Assembly: GCF_024498075.1 (NCBI RefSeq)
Contig: NZ_JANHOF010000015.1
Location: 62,001-126,000 of the forward strand
From: Paenibacillus mendelii
GTDB taxonomy: Bacteria > Bacillota > Bacilli > Paenibacillales > Paenibacillaceae
Direction of reading: 5' to 3'
Length of the DNA: 64,000 bases
In this document: positions 41,005 to 50,535 of the stretch, piece by piece
How the letters are laid out: each line of letters opens with the position of its first letter
Numbering within the stretch: the stretch's first letter is position 1
Position numbers and translations under genes: made by a program
The notes under the pieces: model-generated
What the model saw: the letters and a program-made list of their open reading frames with translations, nothing else
Databases searched by the model: none
What the model was told of the DNA's origin: nothing

Positions 41005-43101
41005 TCATTCGTTTTCTTGGCACAGCATGATTTCATAGCGGTAGTCCGTATTGGGCAGCTCCAGCTCGTACCTTCCGTGACCGATTAGCCGTAATTCACC
41101 TTCATTGACCGAAGGCCTACCTGTACTGGTGAAGCGGAGCAGACCGATGCCGGACCGATTCGTCACGACGCTCAGCCGAGTCTGATTCATGAATACCTTG
41201 ATCTCGCCATCCGGTGTCGGCACCGTGCCCTCGATCCAGTCCAGATCGCCTAGCTTCGGTTCCACCAGATAACGTGAAAATCCCGGTGCTTGCGGCTGAA
41301 TTCCCAGCGTATATTTGCCAAGCAGATAGATCGGGGCGGCGCCCCAGGCATGGCATAAGCTCTTGCGGTATTTGTCGCCGTACATATGGTATTGTTCCTC
41401 GATCGGCAATGCCGGGTCGTATTCCTCCCAGAAGGTTGTTGCTCCTAAGTCGAGCATCCCGCCCCAATAATCGCGCATTTCACGAAGAACGTAATCCAGC
41501 TCGCCAATCTCGCACATGGCTTCCAGCTCATAGAAGCGCATATACGGCGTTTTGATTTTCTGGACAGAAGCATTGAGCATGACGTTCTCCCTCACGAGCT
41601 GCTTCTGATCGTCGTTCAAATAATCCAGCCGCAGCGCGAACATGTTAGGATACTTCAATATCCGCTTGTTCAGCTGTCCGTCCAGACGCCCGTGAATCAA
41701 CCCGCCTTGGTCCTCGTCCCAGAACAGCTCAAAGATACGGGTCCGCAATTCGGTGGCCAGACGATGGAAGCGTTCTCCGTTCTCCAGGTCGCCCAGCTCC
41801 TTGGCCACAATCGCCATCGTTTCCAGACTTCTACAGAACAGCAGCTGCTCCGCCGCAACCTCGCCCCTATTGTCCATATCCGCCCAATCAATGAATACCC
41901 AATCCTCCGGATGGCCTTCCATGAAGCCTTCACCGTTGCGCCGGTTCAGACAGAAGTCCATCAGGGAGAGCATCTTCGGGTAACTGGCTTCCACGAAAGA
42001 TAGGTCGCCGGTCGCCATGAAATAATCGTAATACGCTATAAACCAATAGAAGGTATAATCCATAATGGTGTTCAAATGAAGCTGTACGGGATCCTTGCCC
42101 CGCAGGGCAATCAGCGTCCGCTTCGTGACGTCTTGATCGAAGAAGACGTAGTTATTCATCAGGAAGCTCTGATAGGCATCGCCGCTCCACACCCAGCGGT
42201 CACGTTTCATACCATCGTACATGAACTCCCGCGTATTGAGATGCAGCGTATACACGGAGACATCCCAAATTTGATTGATTCGTTCATCGGAGCAGCGGAA
42301 GCTGCCGCGGCGCTCAAGCGGCAAATATTCATAGTCATGCGTGACAGCCTCCCACGAAAGTCCTTCGTCTGCCTGCAATTGAATGTATCGGAAGGCTCTC
42401 GTCACGGGCGTTACGAATAATTGCGGCCGATCGTGGGCAATCTCGAGCTCGTCGAAGGTTTCGGCTTCTTCGCCGGCCATCGCCTCGCCGAGCGATTCGC
42501 CATAGTAGAGCCGCAGTTTCCCCTTGCCCGCCATGCCCTCGAACCGGACGCAGCCAAACGTCTCGCGGCCAAAGTCCAGTAGGGTTGCCCCCTCTATATG
42601 CGTGACTGACACCGGCTCGAGGGATTGATAAGCAAACCGAAAGTCAGCCGGGGGATAAGCGATATCGTTCAGATTCGATGAAGCTGCCTTCACCCATTTG
42701 GCATCATAGCAGGTCACCTCCCAGCTGCCATCCGACACGATGGTTTCCCCTTCGGCATAAACAGCAGGGATCATTCGGTCATTGTATACCTTCACGGTCA
42801 GCTCATGCTTGCCTGCCGGAAGAAGCACGGAGGTGACCGGAGTGCGCTCATAGGGCGTCGGCGTCATACTGCCGTCCATATGCAGAACGAACATTCCTTG
42901 TACGGACAAGGTTAGCCGCTCGGGCTTCTCCAGCTCGAATGTCTTGCGGAAAGATACGTTGGAATATGCGGTATCAAGCCGCCAGAACGGCGGACAGATA
43001 TAACCTCTGAATTGCCGCTTTACCGATACGCTCGCGTGTAGCCACAATTCGTAATCGTCCGGATACCAGATCCAGGTTGCTTTGCTCTGCTGGTTACTCA
43101 T
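41005..43101 (-). CDS. Alpha-L-rhamnosidase-like glycoside hydrolase (GH78, short form)
   Basis: A 698-residue intracellular GH78-related enzyme. The N-terminal beta-sandwich is followed by an (alpha/alpha)6 barrel with MKRDRWVWSGDAYQSFLMNN (a typical acid-bearing segment of GH78) and the late TTFWEEYDPALPIEEQYHM, where a catalytic Glu is expected. It has no signal peptide, so it likely acts on short rhamnosides brought inside. Its ATG overlaps the end of the larger rhamnosidase by 4 nt. Two different GH78 genes in tandem suggest different substrates. Confidence 0.85.
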   Translation of the reverse strand: MSNQQSKATWIWYPDDYELWLHASVSVKRQFRGYICPPFWRLDTAYSNVSFRKTFELEKPERLTLSVQGMFVLHMDGSMTPTPYERTPVTSVLLPAGKHELTVKVYNDRMIPAVYAEGETIVSDGSWEVTCYDAKWVKAASSNLNDIAYPPADFRFAYQSLEPVSVTHIEGATLLDFGRETFGCVRFEGMAGKGKLRLYYGESLGEAMAGEEAETFDELEIAHDRPQLFVTPVTRAFRYIQLQADEGLSWEAVTHDYEYLPLERRGSFRCSDERINQIWDVSVYTLHLNTREFMYDGMKRDRWVWSGDAYQSFLMNNYVFFDQDVTKRTLIALRGKDPVQLHLNTIMDYTFYWFIAYYDYFMATGDLSFVEASYPKMLSLMDFCLNRRNGEGFMEGHPEDWVFIDWADMDNRGEVAAEQLLFCRSLETMAIVAKELGDLENGERFHRLATELRTRIFELFWDEDQGGLIHGRLDGQLNKRILKYPNMFALRLDYLNDDQKQLVRENVMLNASVQKIKTPYMRFYELEAMCEIGELDYVLREMRDYWGGMLDLGATTFWEEYDPALPIEEQYHMYGDKYRKSLCHAWGAAPIYLLGKYTLGIQPQAPGFSRYLVEPKLGDLDWIEGTVPTPDGEIKVFMNQTRLSVVTNRSGIGLLRFTSTGRPSVNEGELRLIGHGRYELELPNTDYRYEIMLCQENE

Positions 43102-46100
43102 GAGTTGTCTCCTTTATAGACCTTGATCTGATATTGTCCAGAGCCCGCGTGGATATGAAGCGCATCGCTGCTCCGCTTAAGAACGGTCCACCCGCTGCCG
43201 GCTTCCTTCAGCGCCTCCGTTTCGAATTCGGTTTGCTCCTGGCTTGCGCCAATGGAACGACCGTCGATCATAACGGTATCCCCCGGCTTTGCGGGAACGA
43301 CGATTTCCGCAGTCGTGTTGACCGGAATTCCCACGTTCATCGTGCCAACGTTCACATCTTGCCGCCATTCACTGCCGATAAAGCCATACAGCGACTTAAA
43401 GCGGCAGGCTACATGCGTGAAACCTCCGCCCATAATCGGACGGATCAAGAAGCGTTGGAACCCGCTGGCGCCTTCTGCCAGATCAATGCCGGCCAAGTAC
43501 CGATAGAGCCACTCCCCGACGGAGCCCAGCGCATAATGGTTGAAGGAGTTCATCTCCGGATCTTGGAAGCCCCTCTCTTCGTTCCAGCCATCCCAGCGCT
43601 CCCACATCGTCGTTGCTCCATTACGAACCGGATACAGCCAGGAGGGGAACGATTCTTGAAGCAGCAGTCGAAGCGCTGTCTCCTGTTCCCCATGCTCCGA
43701 TAGAGCGGCCAATATATAACTGACACCCATGAAGCCGGTGGTCAGATGCCAATCGTTGCGTTCAATCTCATCTTTCAGCCGCGACACAGCGGCAGGTATC
43801 GTCGCTTCCGGCAGTAGGCCGATCATGAGTGCCAGCACGTAGGCTGTCTGAGTCCCGCTTACGACACTGCCGTCCTCCAACACATGGCGCTTCTGGAACG
43901 AATCCTTCAGTCGTATGAATAAATCCGAATATTCCTCCGCATCTCGCTCTGCGCCGATCGCGCCGGCCATAGCGGCCATCAGCTTTACGCTGTAAGCGAA
44001 GAATGCGGCGTTGATCAGCCCTTTAGGCGTTTCAGCGCCATATGCAAGATGATCGCCAAACGTCTCCGTTCTGCGAACCAGCTGCTCGTCGCAATCCGAC
44101 AGCAGATATTCAATCCACTTCTTCATGCTGGCATAGTTCGCTTCAATGAACCGCTTATCTCCGTATACCTGGTACATCGTCCATGGAATAATGACGCCTC
44201 CATCGCCGAAAAAGACAAAGCCCGCACCGAGATCCCTGACGTCAGGAGCGACATTCGGATAGGCGCCGTCGCCGCGCTGAGCATCGCGAATATCTGTCAG
44301 CCACTTGGTGTAGAAACCGGCGCTGTTCATGTTGTACGTAGCCGTCCTTGCGAACGCATGCGCATCTCCGGTCCAGCCTAGCCGCTCGTCCCGCTGCGGA
44401 CAATCAAGTGGAAGGCCGATGAAATTTCCCCGCTGGCTCCAGCGAATGTTGTCAAGCAGGCGATTGACAAGCGGATGCGAGGTCTTCATCTCGCCGACTT
44501 CCTCCAGGTCGGAGTGGATGACAATCCCTGTGACTTTATCGATGGTTAATTCCCCATGGTAGCCTTCGATTTCAATATACTGAAACCCATGATAGGTAAA
44601 TGCGGGCTCGTACGCCTCATCTGCCGTTCCATTCAGAATATAGGTATCGGCCTGTTTCGCCGAACGAAGGTTCGCCGTATAGAGCCGCCCTTCCGGTGTC
44701 AGCCGCTCTGCATATCGGATGCGCACCTGTGAACCTTGCCGTCCGGATACCCCGAGCCTGATCCGGCCAACCATGTTCTGGCCCATGTCGAGCTGATAGA
44801 TCGACGCCCCGATCCGCTTGATCGATACCGGTATAAGCTTGCGTGTAGGCCGGATGGCCGGACCTACTGCTGCGGTCATTCGGCCGCCGGGAACCGTATC
44901 GAGCAAGACCGCATTTCGCCAAGCGGGAGGTGCCAATTCAAGCCGCGCATCATAGGTTTCGCCCATGAAGAAATCCGCCGAAACGACGGGGCTCTCTGCC
45001 GTTTGCCAATCCTCGTCTGTATAGTGAATCTCAGTGGACCCGTCTAAGTAAGCTATATGCAGCTCCGCCCGGCACGCCACCTTCGCACCATAATGATAGG
45101 GCCCGAATATACCCAGCAGCCCTGCATACCAGCCTGATCCGACGGTGGCTTCGAGCCGGTTATTGCCTTCTTGCAAGGATCCGGTGACGTCATAGGTTTG
45201 ATAGGGAATGCGATTACGATAATCCGTCCAGCCTGGAGCGAATGCGTCGCGGCTGACAGGCTCGTCATTCAGTTGGCATTGATAGATGCCTAGAGACGAT
45301 ATATACAGACGGGCTTGGGACACCCCGGACCGGACCTTGAACGATTTGCCGAATCTGGGATTGGGTCCATAGCCTTTGTTCACGGGATAGACAATCCGCT
45401 TGTATCTCGCCCATTCCTCATGACCGAAGCGACCGATTTGAACCGGAGCATGCCAATGATCATCCCTATACCCAGCCTGGTTCCAACCATCCTCATAACG
45501 GTCTAATACTTTCCACTCTGGCGCTTCGGTCGAATATTGAAGCGTTCGTCCATCGGATTGGGTCAGGTGAAGGACCGCGATGAACCCCTTCTTCTCCCCA
45601 TCCGAGCTGCACGCCACAACGTTATCACCAAGCTGCAGCAGCTCGGCAATATCCAGCGTAACCGTCTGTTCGTAAGGAAAATAGAGACCTTCGCTTTGTC
45701 CATTAACATAGATGTAATTGGAATCCGCTGCATAGATGTGAAGCTTCGCTTCGGTCCATTCCTCCGCGAGAGGGAACGCCAGGCGAAAATAACGTTTCGC
45801 CGCTCCCCTGCCTGAAGCTCCTCCTTGGGAGACGGATGATTCAGCGTTAGAAGCTTCGTCATCCGCATCCCATATCACGGGAATGCCGGACAAAAGGTCA
45901 GGCTCCGGGAACGGATCCTTCAGGAAGGATGCGGTTATCCAGCTGCCCTGCCACTCCGAATCCTCCATGAACCCGGTCTCCCAGTAGGCGGGATCGCTCC
46001 AGCCAGATTCCTCGCCACTCTGATCCCATATCTTAACTTTCCAGTAATAACGGGTACATGAGTCGAGCTCATGCCCTGCGTAGATAATGTGCTGGCTTTG

Positions 46101-46310
46101 TGCAGATTCAACGCGGCCTGTATCCCATACAACGCCGGTCTGCTGATCGATCAGCTCGAGTCTACTTGCGACAATGATCCGGTAAGCCGTTTGATGACAG
46201 CCGCGCGCACCCCCTTCAGCGTGCAGCATCCAGCCCAAACCTGGCTCTCTAGTATCGATGCCAATCGGATTCTGTACATAATCCACGGTCAATGCTTCTA
46301 TTGTTAACAT
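43098..46310 (-). CDS. Alpha-L-rhamnosidase (GH78, long form)
   Basis: A 1070-residue GH78 enzyme that releases terminal L-rhamnose. The N-terminal Fn3-like and beta domains are followed by the catalytic barrel, with LPLDCPQRDERLGWTGDAHA (typical of family 78) and GATTMWERWDGWNEERGFQD, which holds the likely general acid and base. The C-terminal beta domain ends the protein. No signal peptide is seen. It lies 37 bp after the isomerase gene. Confidence 0.92.
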   Translation of the reverse strand: MLTIEALTVDYVQNPIGIDTREPGLGWMLHAEGGARGCHQTAYRIIVASRLELIDQQTGVVWDTGRVESAQSQHIIYAGHELDSCTRYYWKVKIWDQSGEESGWSDPAYWETGFMEDSEWQGSWITASFLKDPFPEPDLLSGIPVIWDADDEASNAESSVSQGGASGRGAAKRYFRLAFPLAEEWTEAKLHIYAADSNYIYVNGQSEGLYFPYEQTVTLDIAELLQLGDNVVACSSDGEKKGFIAVLHLTQSDGRTLQYSTEAPEWKVLDRYEDGWNQAGYRDDHWHAPVQIGRFGHEEWARYKRIVYPVNKGYGPNPRFGKSFKVRSGVSQARLYISSLGIYQCQLNDEPVSRDAFAPGWTDYRNRIPYQTYDVTGSLQEGNNRLEATVGSGWYAGLLGIFGPYHYGAKVACRAELHIAYLDGSTEIHYTDEDWQTAESPVVSADFFMGETYDARLELAPPAWRNAVLLDTVPGGRMTAAVGPAIRPTRKLIPVSIKRIGASIYQLDMGQNMVGRIRLGVSGRQGSQVRIRYAERLTPEGRLYTANLRSAKQADTYILNGTADEAYEPAFTYHGFQYIEIEGYHGELTIDKVTGIVIHSDLEEVGEMKTSHPLVNRLLDNIRWSQRGNFIGLPLDCPQRDERLGWTGDAHAFARTATYNMNSAGFYTKWLTDIRDAQRGDGAYPNVAPDVRDLGAGFVFFGDGGVIIPWTMYQVYGDKRFIEANYASMKKWIEYLLSDCDEQLVRRTETFGDHLAYGAETPKGLINAAFFAYSVKLMAAMAGAIGAERDAEEYSDLFIRLKDSFQKRHVLEDGSVVSGTQTAYVLALMIGLLPEATIPAAVSRLKDEIERNDWHLTTGFMGVSYILAALSEHGEQETALRLLLQESFPSWLYPVRNGATTMWERWDGWNEERGFQDPEMNSFNHYALGSVGEWLYRYLAGIDLAEGASGFQRFLIRPIMGGGFTHVACRFKSLYGFIGSEWRQDVNVGTMNVGIPVNTTAEIVVPAKPGDTVMIDGRSIGASQEQTEFETEALKEAGSGWTVLKRSSDALHIHAGSGQYQIKVYKGDNS

Positions 46311-46347
46311 ATTGCGGATAATCGCTCCTTTGCCGATGTCGATCAGC

Positions 46348-47331
46348 TTATATAGACGATACTAGCAGCTTGCGGAGATAGGCTGTGATCTCCGGAGAGT
46401 TTCCGTGCCGGAACATCCGCTCGATCTGTTCCTCAGGAATCGAATCGGCCAGCTTGACGAATGCTTCCATCGCATTGACCCCTTCTCGCACAGCCTCTAG
46501 TCCGTCCTCCCGATAAGGATACTGATCGATTGACAACCACCCGTCATATTGGGTCCGCTTCAGCCAGTAAAAGAATTCGAGCGTCTCGATCGTGTGGACG
46601 CTTCCTACGATCATATCGTCATCCCAATGCCTGTAGTTATCGTTCATATGCACGTGGAACAGCTTGTTGCCGTATTTCTTCAATAGAGCTACAGAATCCG
46701 CCGGCGTCTCATAGGCATTGAGTGCATGACCGAAATCGATGGTCACGCCGACGTTGTCACTGCCCGTTTCCTGTGCAATCAGCAGCGCGTTAGCGGCTGT
46801 GCTTAGATAACTATGCGTCCGTGGCTCCTTGATCTTATATTCGAGACTAATTCGGACATCAGACCGATAGCGGCTTACTTCCTTTACCCCTTCGGCGAAC
46901 CAATCCCGCTCCTGAATATAATCCGCTTGGAATAAATAATCATAGCCATCCTGACCGGGCCATAAGGAAATCAAATTCCCGCCCAGCTCGACCGCAGCAT
47001 CAATCATTTCTTTGGTATGGGCGACAGCCGCGTTCCGCATAGCAGGATCCTTGGCCGCAAAGCTGCCGTGCTTCCACTTCATCTGTCCGAAGTGGTCGGG
47101 GATAATGGATACAAGCTGAAGCTCATAGTGCTCCAACAACCCCTTGAGCTCAGCCACATTCGATTCCGTTACATGCCATGTACCGACTAGCTCGACACCG
47201 GTCACTTGGGGAATTTGCGCCACGCGAGCGAAGAGTTCTTCGATCGTATATGGCGGACCATACCCATCGGCGACGAAACGATCCGAGCAGGAACCTACAT
47301 TCGACAAAATCACAGCATACTTTGGCTTCAT
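46348..47331 (-). CDS. TIM-barrel sugar isomerase/epimerase, likely in rhamnose use
   Basis: A 327-residue xylose isomerase-like TIM barrel (AP endonuclease 2 superfamily). The strands ending in LISLWPGQDGYDYL, ISLEYKIKEPR (metal Glu), VGVTIDFGHALNAYETP (metal Asp and His) and KLFHVHMNDN (His), with WLSIDQYP, show the metal ligands. It is the first gene of the rhamnoside operon. No RhaA-type isomerase is in the window, so it may supply the L-rhamnose to L-rhamnulose step or epimerise a sugar. ATG 47331 follows GAGGAGTG. Confidence 0.78.
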   Translation of the reverse strand: MKPKYAVILSNVGSCSDRFVADGYGPPYTIEELFARVAQIPQVTGVELVGTWHVTESNVAELKGLLEHYELQLVSIIPDHFGQMKWKHGSFAAKDPAMRNAAVAHTKEMIDAAVELGGNLISLWPGQDGYDYLFQADYIQERDWFAEGVKEVSRYRSDVRISLEYKIKEPRTHSYLSTAANALLIAQETGSDNVGVTIDFGHALNAYETPADSVALLKKYGNKLFHVHMNDNYRHWDDDMIVGSVHTIETLEFFYWLKRTQYDGWLSIDQYPYREDGLEAVREGVNAMEAFVKLADSIPEEQIERMFRHGNSPEITAYLRKLLVSSI

Positions 47332-47464
47332 ATTTTTCACTCCTCGATTCAATTTTCTCATGACTGATCCACGACGAGACGGTGTGCGCCACGTTATACC
47401 TTAAGTCTAATGGAGGAATCCGGTCATGTATTTACCTTATGTTTGAAAGATTGTCAGGCTTGAC

Positions 47465-47483
47465 TTGCCGTTTCAAGCGGCAA
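47465..47483. promoter_or_regulatory. Inverted repeat upstream of the rhamnoside operon
   Basis: TTGCCG (47465-47470) and CGGCAA (47478-47483) flank a 7-bp spacer, about 135 bp upstream of the first gene. It is a candidate operator for the operon. The binding protein is unknown. Confidence 0.35.
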
Positions 47484-47615
47484 AAGCCAATCGGATTTGC
47501 ACAATATGCAAATGGGAAAATGACCGCACTGAATGGAGACATTCGTTCGTCAGCCTTACCCAAGGCCGTAGGTTCAGTTTCTTGTTCCTACTACTAGCTT
47601 TACTACTAAAACAAC

Positions 47616-47645
47616 AAAAAAAGTCCCCAAGGTAACCTGGAGACT
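47616..47645 (-). terminator. Intrinsic terminator with no obvious upstream gene
   Basis: TGGAGACT and AGTCCCCA pair with one G-U, with an inner GG/CC, followed on the - strand by seven T residues. It lies between the operon promoter region and the VWA gene. Confidence 0.65.
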
Positions 47646-47934
47646 GAAAAAAACAGTACGAAGCACGATAGTGTACCGGCAAAGAACAACGTGTTCCTGC
47701 GATTTAATGCGGTTCGATGCCAGATGCACCTTCCCTATTACGAATATTAATAACATTAATAGTTAATGCTATGAATGCTTGATTTACATTTGTTCCGATA
47801 ATGAGGCTGCTTGGAACTACGATGAACCGGCACTGGCCACTCTCCTCACGGGGGCGCGACGGCTAAACTCTGGAATCGCCTTAACGTCTCTATCAGGCAG
47901 ATGGACAACAACTAGATACACCGAGATAATAAAA

Positions 47935-47966
47935 AGAATAACCCTCCGGGTATGGAGGGTTATTCT
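47935..47966. terminator. 13-bp terminator of the VWA gene
   Basis: AGAATAACCCTCC (47935-47947) pairs perfectly with GGAGGGTTATTCT (47954-47966), 12 bp below the VWA gene stop. Confidence 0.85.
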
Positions 47967-47977
47967 TATGTGCGCGA

Positions 47978-49387
47978 TTAGCCTTTATTATTTTTCTTGC
48001 TTGTCAATTCGTTAACTTGCTTATTTCCTTCATCGATAATATCGTCGTAAACCTTATTTCCGTTTTTAGAAACTTCTTCATATAAACGTTTACCGGTATC
48101 GCGAGCGTAAGTCCAGGCGAAATTTTTGCGTTCCGTAATCGATGTAAGGAGCTCGCTGCGGGGAAAGGCTTTTCCATTCTTCGTTTCTAGATAGGTTAGG
48201 GCGGCCAACAAATTAGCATTTTCTTTGTTCACAAGACCTTGCATCGTTTCTTGTGTTTTATTGATGGTTCCCTGTTTCGTTTCTTTTTTAATATTTGCCT
48301 CCCCGGCTCCTTTCTCTTTCCATAACGTCCACTCGCCCCGTAATTTATCATACGTTTTATCCAGATATTTTTTGAGTGCCTCGTCATTATCAACGGAAAT
48401 AAATTCGCCGCCACCGGATGTTGCAACCTGTCGAAGCAGTTTTTGTCCTTCATGATCCACATCAAAACCAATGATATTGACAACAGTTTTCACTTTTGCT
48501 TGATTAAGCTCTTTTGCGATTTGTACGGGATTTCCTCCACAGGTTTCAATTCCATCACTCACTACATATACGATCGAATTGGTTGTCTCGGGATTGATAT
48601 CTTGTTTTACAGATTTCAGCGCATTCGCAATAGGTGTCCATCCAGCAGGCTTAACACCTTGTAGGACTGTCTTGATTTGGTTTGTCTCTTCACCTTGACC
48701 ATGGAAGATTTCTTCTGTACTTTTACAAGATACTTCTTTATCTTTTTTATTTCCTGTTCCCTTATGCCCATATACGCGCAAAGATACCTCTGCATTTTCA
48801 GGCATTTTTTCTGCGAAGCTCAGAATAGCTTCTTTAGCTGAATCCATTTTTGATTTACCTGCGATCTCTGCTTTCATACTGCCACTGGCATCAAGCAAGA
48901 TTGAAATGTGCAGCTTCCTGCTTGATGGTAGTGTAATCTTAGCACTGGGCCGTTGATTGTTTACTTTAATTTCGGTTTCAAAATTAATGAAAGTAGTCAC
49001 ATAAGGGCGATAGTCTTCAGCTAATAAGAGCAATAGCTCTTCTTCATATTGATCAGCTGTCAAATCCGGTGATAATTGATCTAGTGCCGCTTGGACGTTC
49101 TGTTCATTGTAGTTGGAACCGGCAAACTGTCCTGGTGGTTTCATTAGTATTTGTTCATCTGTTAAGGTAGTCTGCGGATCACTTTGACCTGGATCTGTAG
49201 GGCTCTGAAGATCTGAGTTGGGCTCATGTTGATCTGAATCTGACGGATTCTGAATTTCCGAGGGTGCATTACTTTGGTTTGAATCCGTTGTGTCCTGAAT
49301 TGTTGGGGCGGTCTTTTCTGGTTCTTGACTACAACCTGCAAGGAATACAAGTAACGTTACAAAGATAAAGACGGAACTTCGAATCAT
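47978..49387 (-). CDS. VWA-domain lipoprotein
   Basis: A 469-residue surface lipoprotein. Lipobox FLAGC has its cysteine at residue 19. A low-complexity Ser/Asp/Pro/Gln linker with repeated QSPTDPGQSDPQ-like units (about 25-80) leads to the von Willebrand A domain (about 158-345), whose MIDAS is LDASGSMK at 165-172 with later TPIANALK and SDGIETC. The C-terminal 120 residues are a charged helical region. It resembles YwmC/YwmD-type proteins. The linker DNA is repetitive and might vary between strains. Confidence 0.88.
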   Translation of the reverse strand: MIRSSVFIFVTLLVFLAGCSQEPEKTAPTIQDTTDSNQSNAPSEIQNPSDSDQHEPNSDLQSPTDPGQSDPQTTLTDEQILMKPPGQFAGSNYNEQNVQAALDQLSPDLTADQYEEELLLLLAEDYRPYVTTFINFETEIKVNNQRPSAKITLPSSRKLHISILLDASGSMKAEIAGKSKMDSAKEAILSFAEKMPENAEVSLRVYGHKGTGNKKDKEVSCKSTEEIFHGQGEETNQIKTVLQGVKPAGWTPIANALKSVKQDINPETTNSIVYVVSDGIETCGGNPVQIAKELNQAKVKTVVNIIGFDVDHEGQKLLRQVATSGGGEFISVDNDEALKKYLDKTYDKLRGEWTLWKEKGAGEANIKKETKQGTINKTQETMQGLVNKENANLLAALTYLETKNGKAFPRSELLTSITERKNFAWTYARDTGKRLYEEVSKNGNKVYDDIIDEGNKQVNELTSKKNNKG

Positions 49388-49842
49388 CTATTCACCTCCG
49401 ATTACTAACATTTCATTATAATACTAGATTATTTTCACTATTCTCAAGCTGCCCCCTTCAATAAACTCGATTAGGCGCCATCCCCTTTTGGGAAAATTCT
49501 TTTGCAGGTCACTCCTTCTGACGGATACATGTACAAAAATGTTTCATTGTCTCCGGAATTTTGATTCAATTGTTTTTCTGCCGAAAATCAGCCGCGTTAG
49601 AAAGGTGATTTGCAAAGCTATTCACTTGAGCAATTAAGGTATATTACCGCTCCAGAGATTTGGTCAATCAGACTCGATCAAGTACTGTAGAAAATAAGTG
49701 AATGGGAAGCTTGGGGGAATAACAATGAATACTAGTCCATTTATGTAAGTATCAGACGTAACATTTTTCAATACTCTTTCGTTATAGTTGATAGAATCTC
49801 CAGATTCTTCTGTCAACCCTATATAGATGCGAGGGAATACAT
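49388..49842. other. Intergenic region, about 455 bp
   Basis: Divergent gap between the VWA lipoprotein and the FHA protein. It is AT-rich and holds both promoters. I found no gene with a ribosome site and no clear hairpin. Confidence 0.5.
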
Positions 49843-50535
49843 ATGAGTTTAACTTCTTGTTTGGTTGTTTTACGCGGATTTCCTTTTGACGAAGGGACAA
49901 CGCTCCCGATCCAGCGCAATAACATCATCATCGGAAGAAAAGATAAGCAGTGGGTGCCCGATATTGGTTTTGACAATATATTTATTTCCAGGAAGCAGGC
50001 TTCGATTTTCAACGAGAACGGCTATTATTATATGATGGATCTGGAAAGCAAGCATGGATCGGAGATCAATGGAGTCCGGTTAATCCCGTGTGTCCCCACA
50101 CTGCTCCGAACCTCCGACCATATTTCCTTCGCCAAAGGAGCCATCTTGCTAACTTTCTCCACGGAGATGTGGGAAGAAACGATGGATTACATCCCTTCCT
50201 CACAGCAACCGGATTTGTTGGTTGAATATAAGATGGATCCGGTGAGACAAACCGTTCTGCTTCATGACCAGATCTATCATTTTTCCAATAAGGAATACAA
50301 ATGTCTGGAGCTGCTGGCGAGCAAGGTGCATCAATTCGTCGGGAAAGATGAGATTATCCGTTATGTCTGGCCGGAAAGAACCGTCTTGGACAATGTCCCT
50401 TCCGTCAGCTCCGAAGAGGTAAATTCCCTGCTCTATCGATTACGCAAAAAGACAGATAACGGGATAAATATCGAAAGTATTCGAGGTAAAGGCTATATAC
50501 TTACCTTTGCAAGACATGTTGAAAAATCCGTTTGA
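49843..50535 (+). CDS. FHA domain fused to an OmpR/PhoB-type winged helix
   Basis: A 230-residue protein joining an FHA phosphopeptide-binding domain (about residues 22-100: IIIGRKDKQ, FISRKQASI, KHGSEINGVRL) to a C-terminal DNA-binding winged helix (about 128-225: LTFSTEMWE is linker, then YHFSNKEYKCLELLASKVH, and SLLYRLRKKTDNGINIESIR with GKGYIL). It would read a Ser/Thr kinase signal and bind DNA directly, without a receiver domain. The FHA has Q in place of the usual H in the SxxH motif. The 3' end overlaps the convergent penicillin-binding protein gene by 35 bp, suggesting mutual interference. Confidence 0.85.
   Translation: MSLTSCLVVLRGFPFDEGTTLPIQRNNIIIGRKDKQWVPDIGFDNIFISRKQASIFNENGYYYMMDLESKHGSEINGVRLIPCVPTLLRTSDHISFAKGAILLTFSTEMWEETMDYIPSSQQPDLLVEYKMDPVRQTVLLHDQIYHFSNKEYKCLELLASKVHQFVGKDEIIRYVWPERTVLDNVPSVSSEEVNSLLYRLRKKTDNGINIESIRGKGYILTFARHVEKSV

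Larger units (their letters stand above)
47332..47977. other. Promoter region of the rhamnoside operon and intergenic DNA
   Basis: About 646 bp without a supported gene. It contains the inverted repeat at 47465-47483, a - strand terminator (47616-47645), a stretch with repeats of ATTAATA near 47745-47765, and the terminator at 47935-47966. The terminator at 47616 has no recognised gene above it, so a lost or very small gene may once have lain here. Confidence 0.5.

Noticed and set aside
43134..43703. 189-codon + strand ORF opposite the long GH78 gene
   Set aside because: Antisense shadow of a typical rhamnosidase gene.
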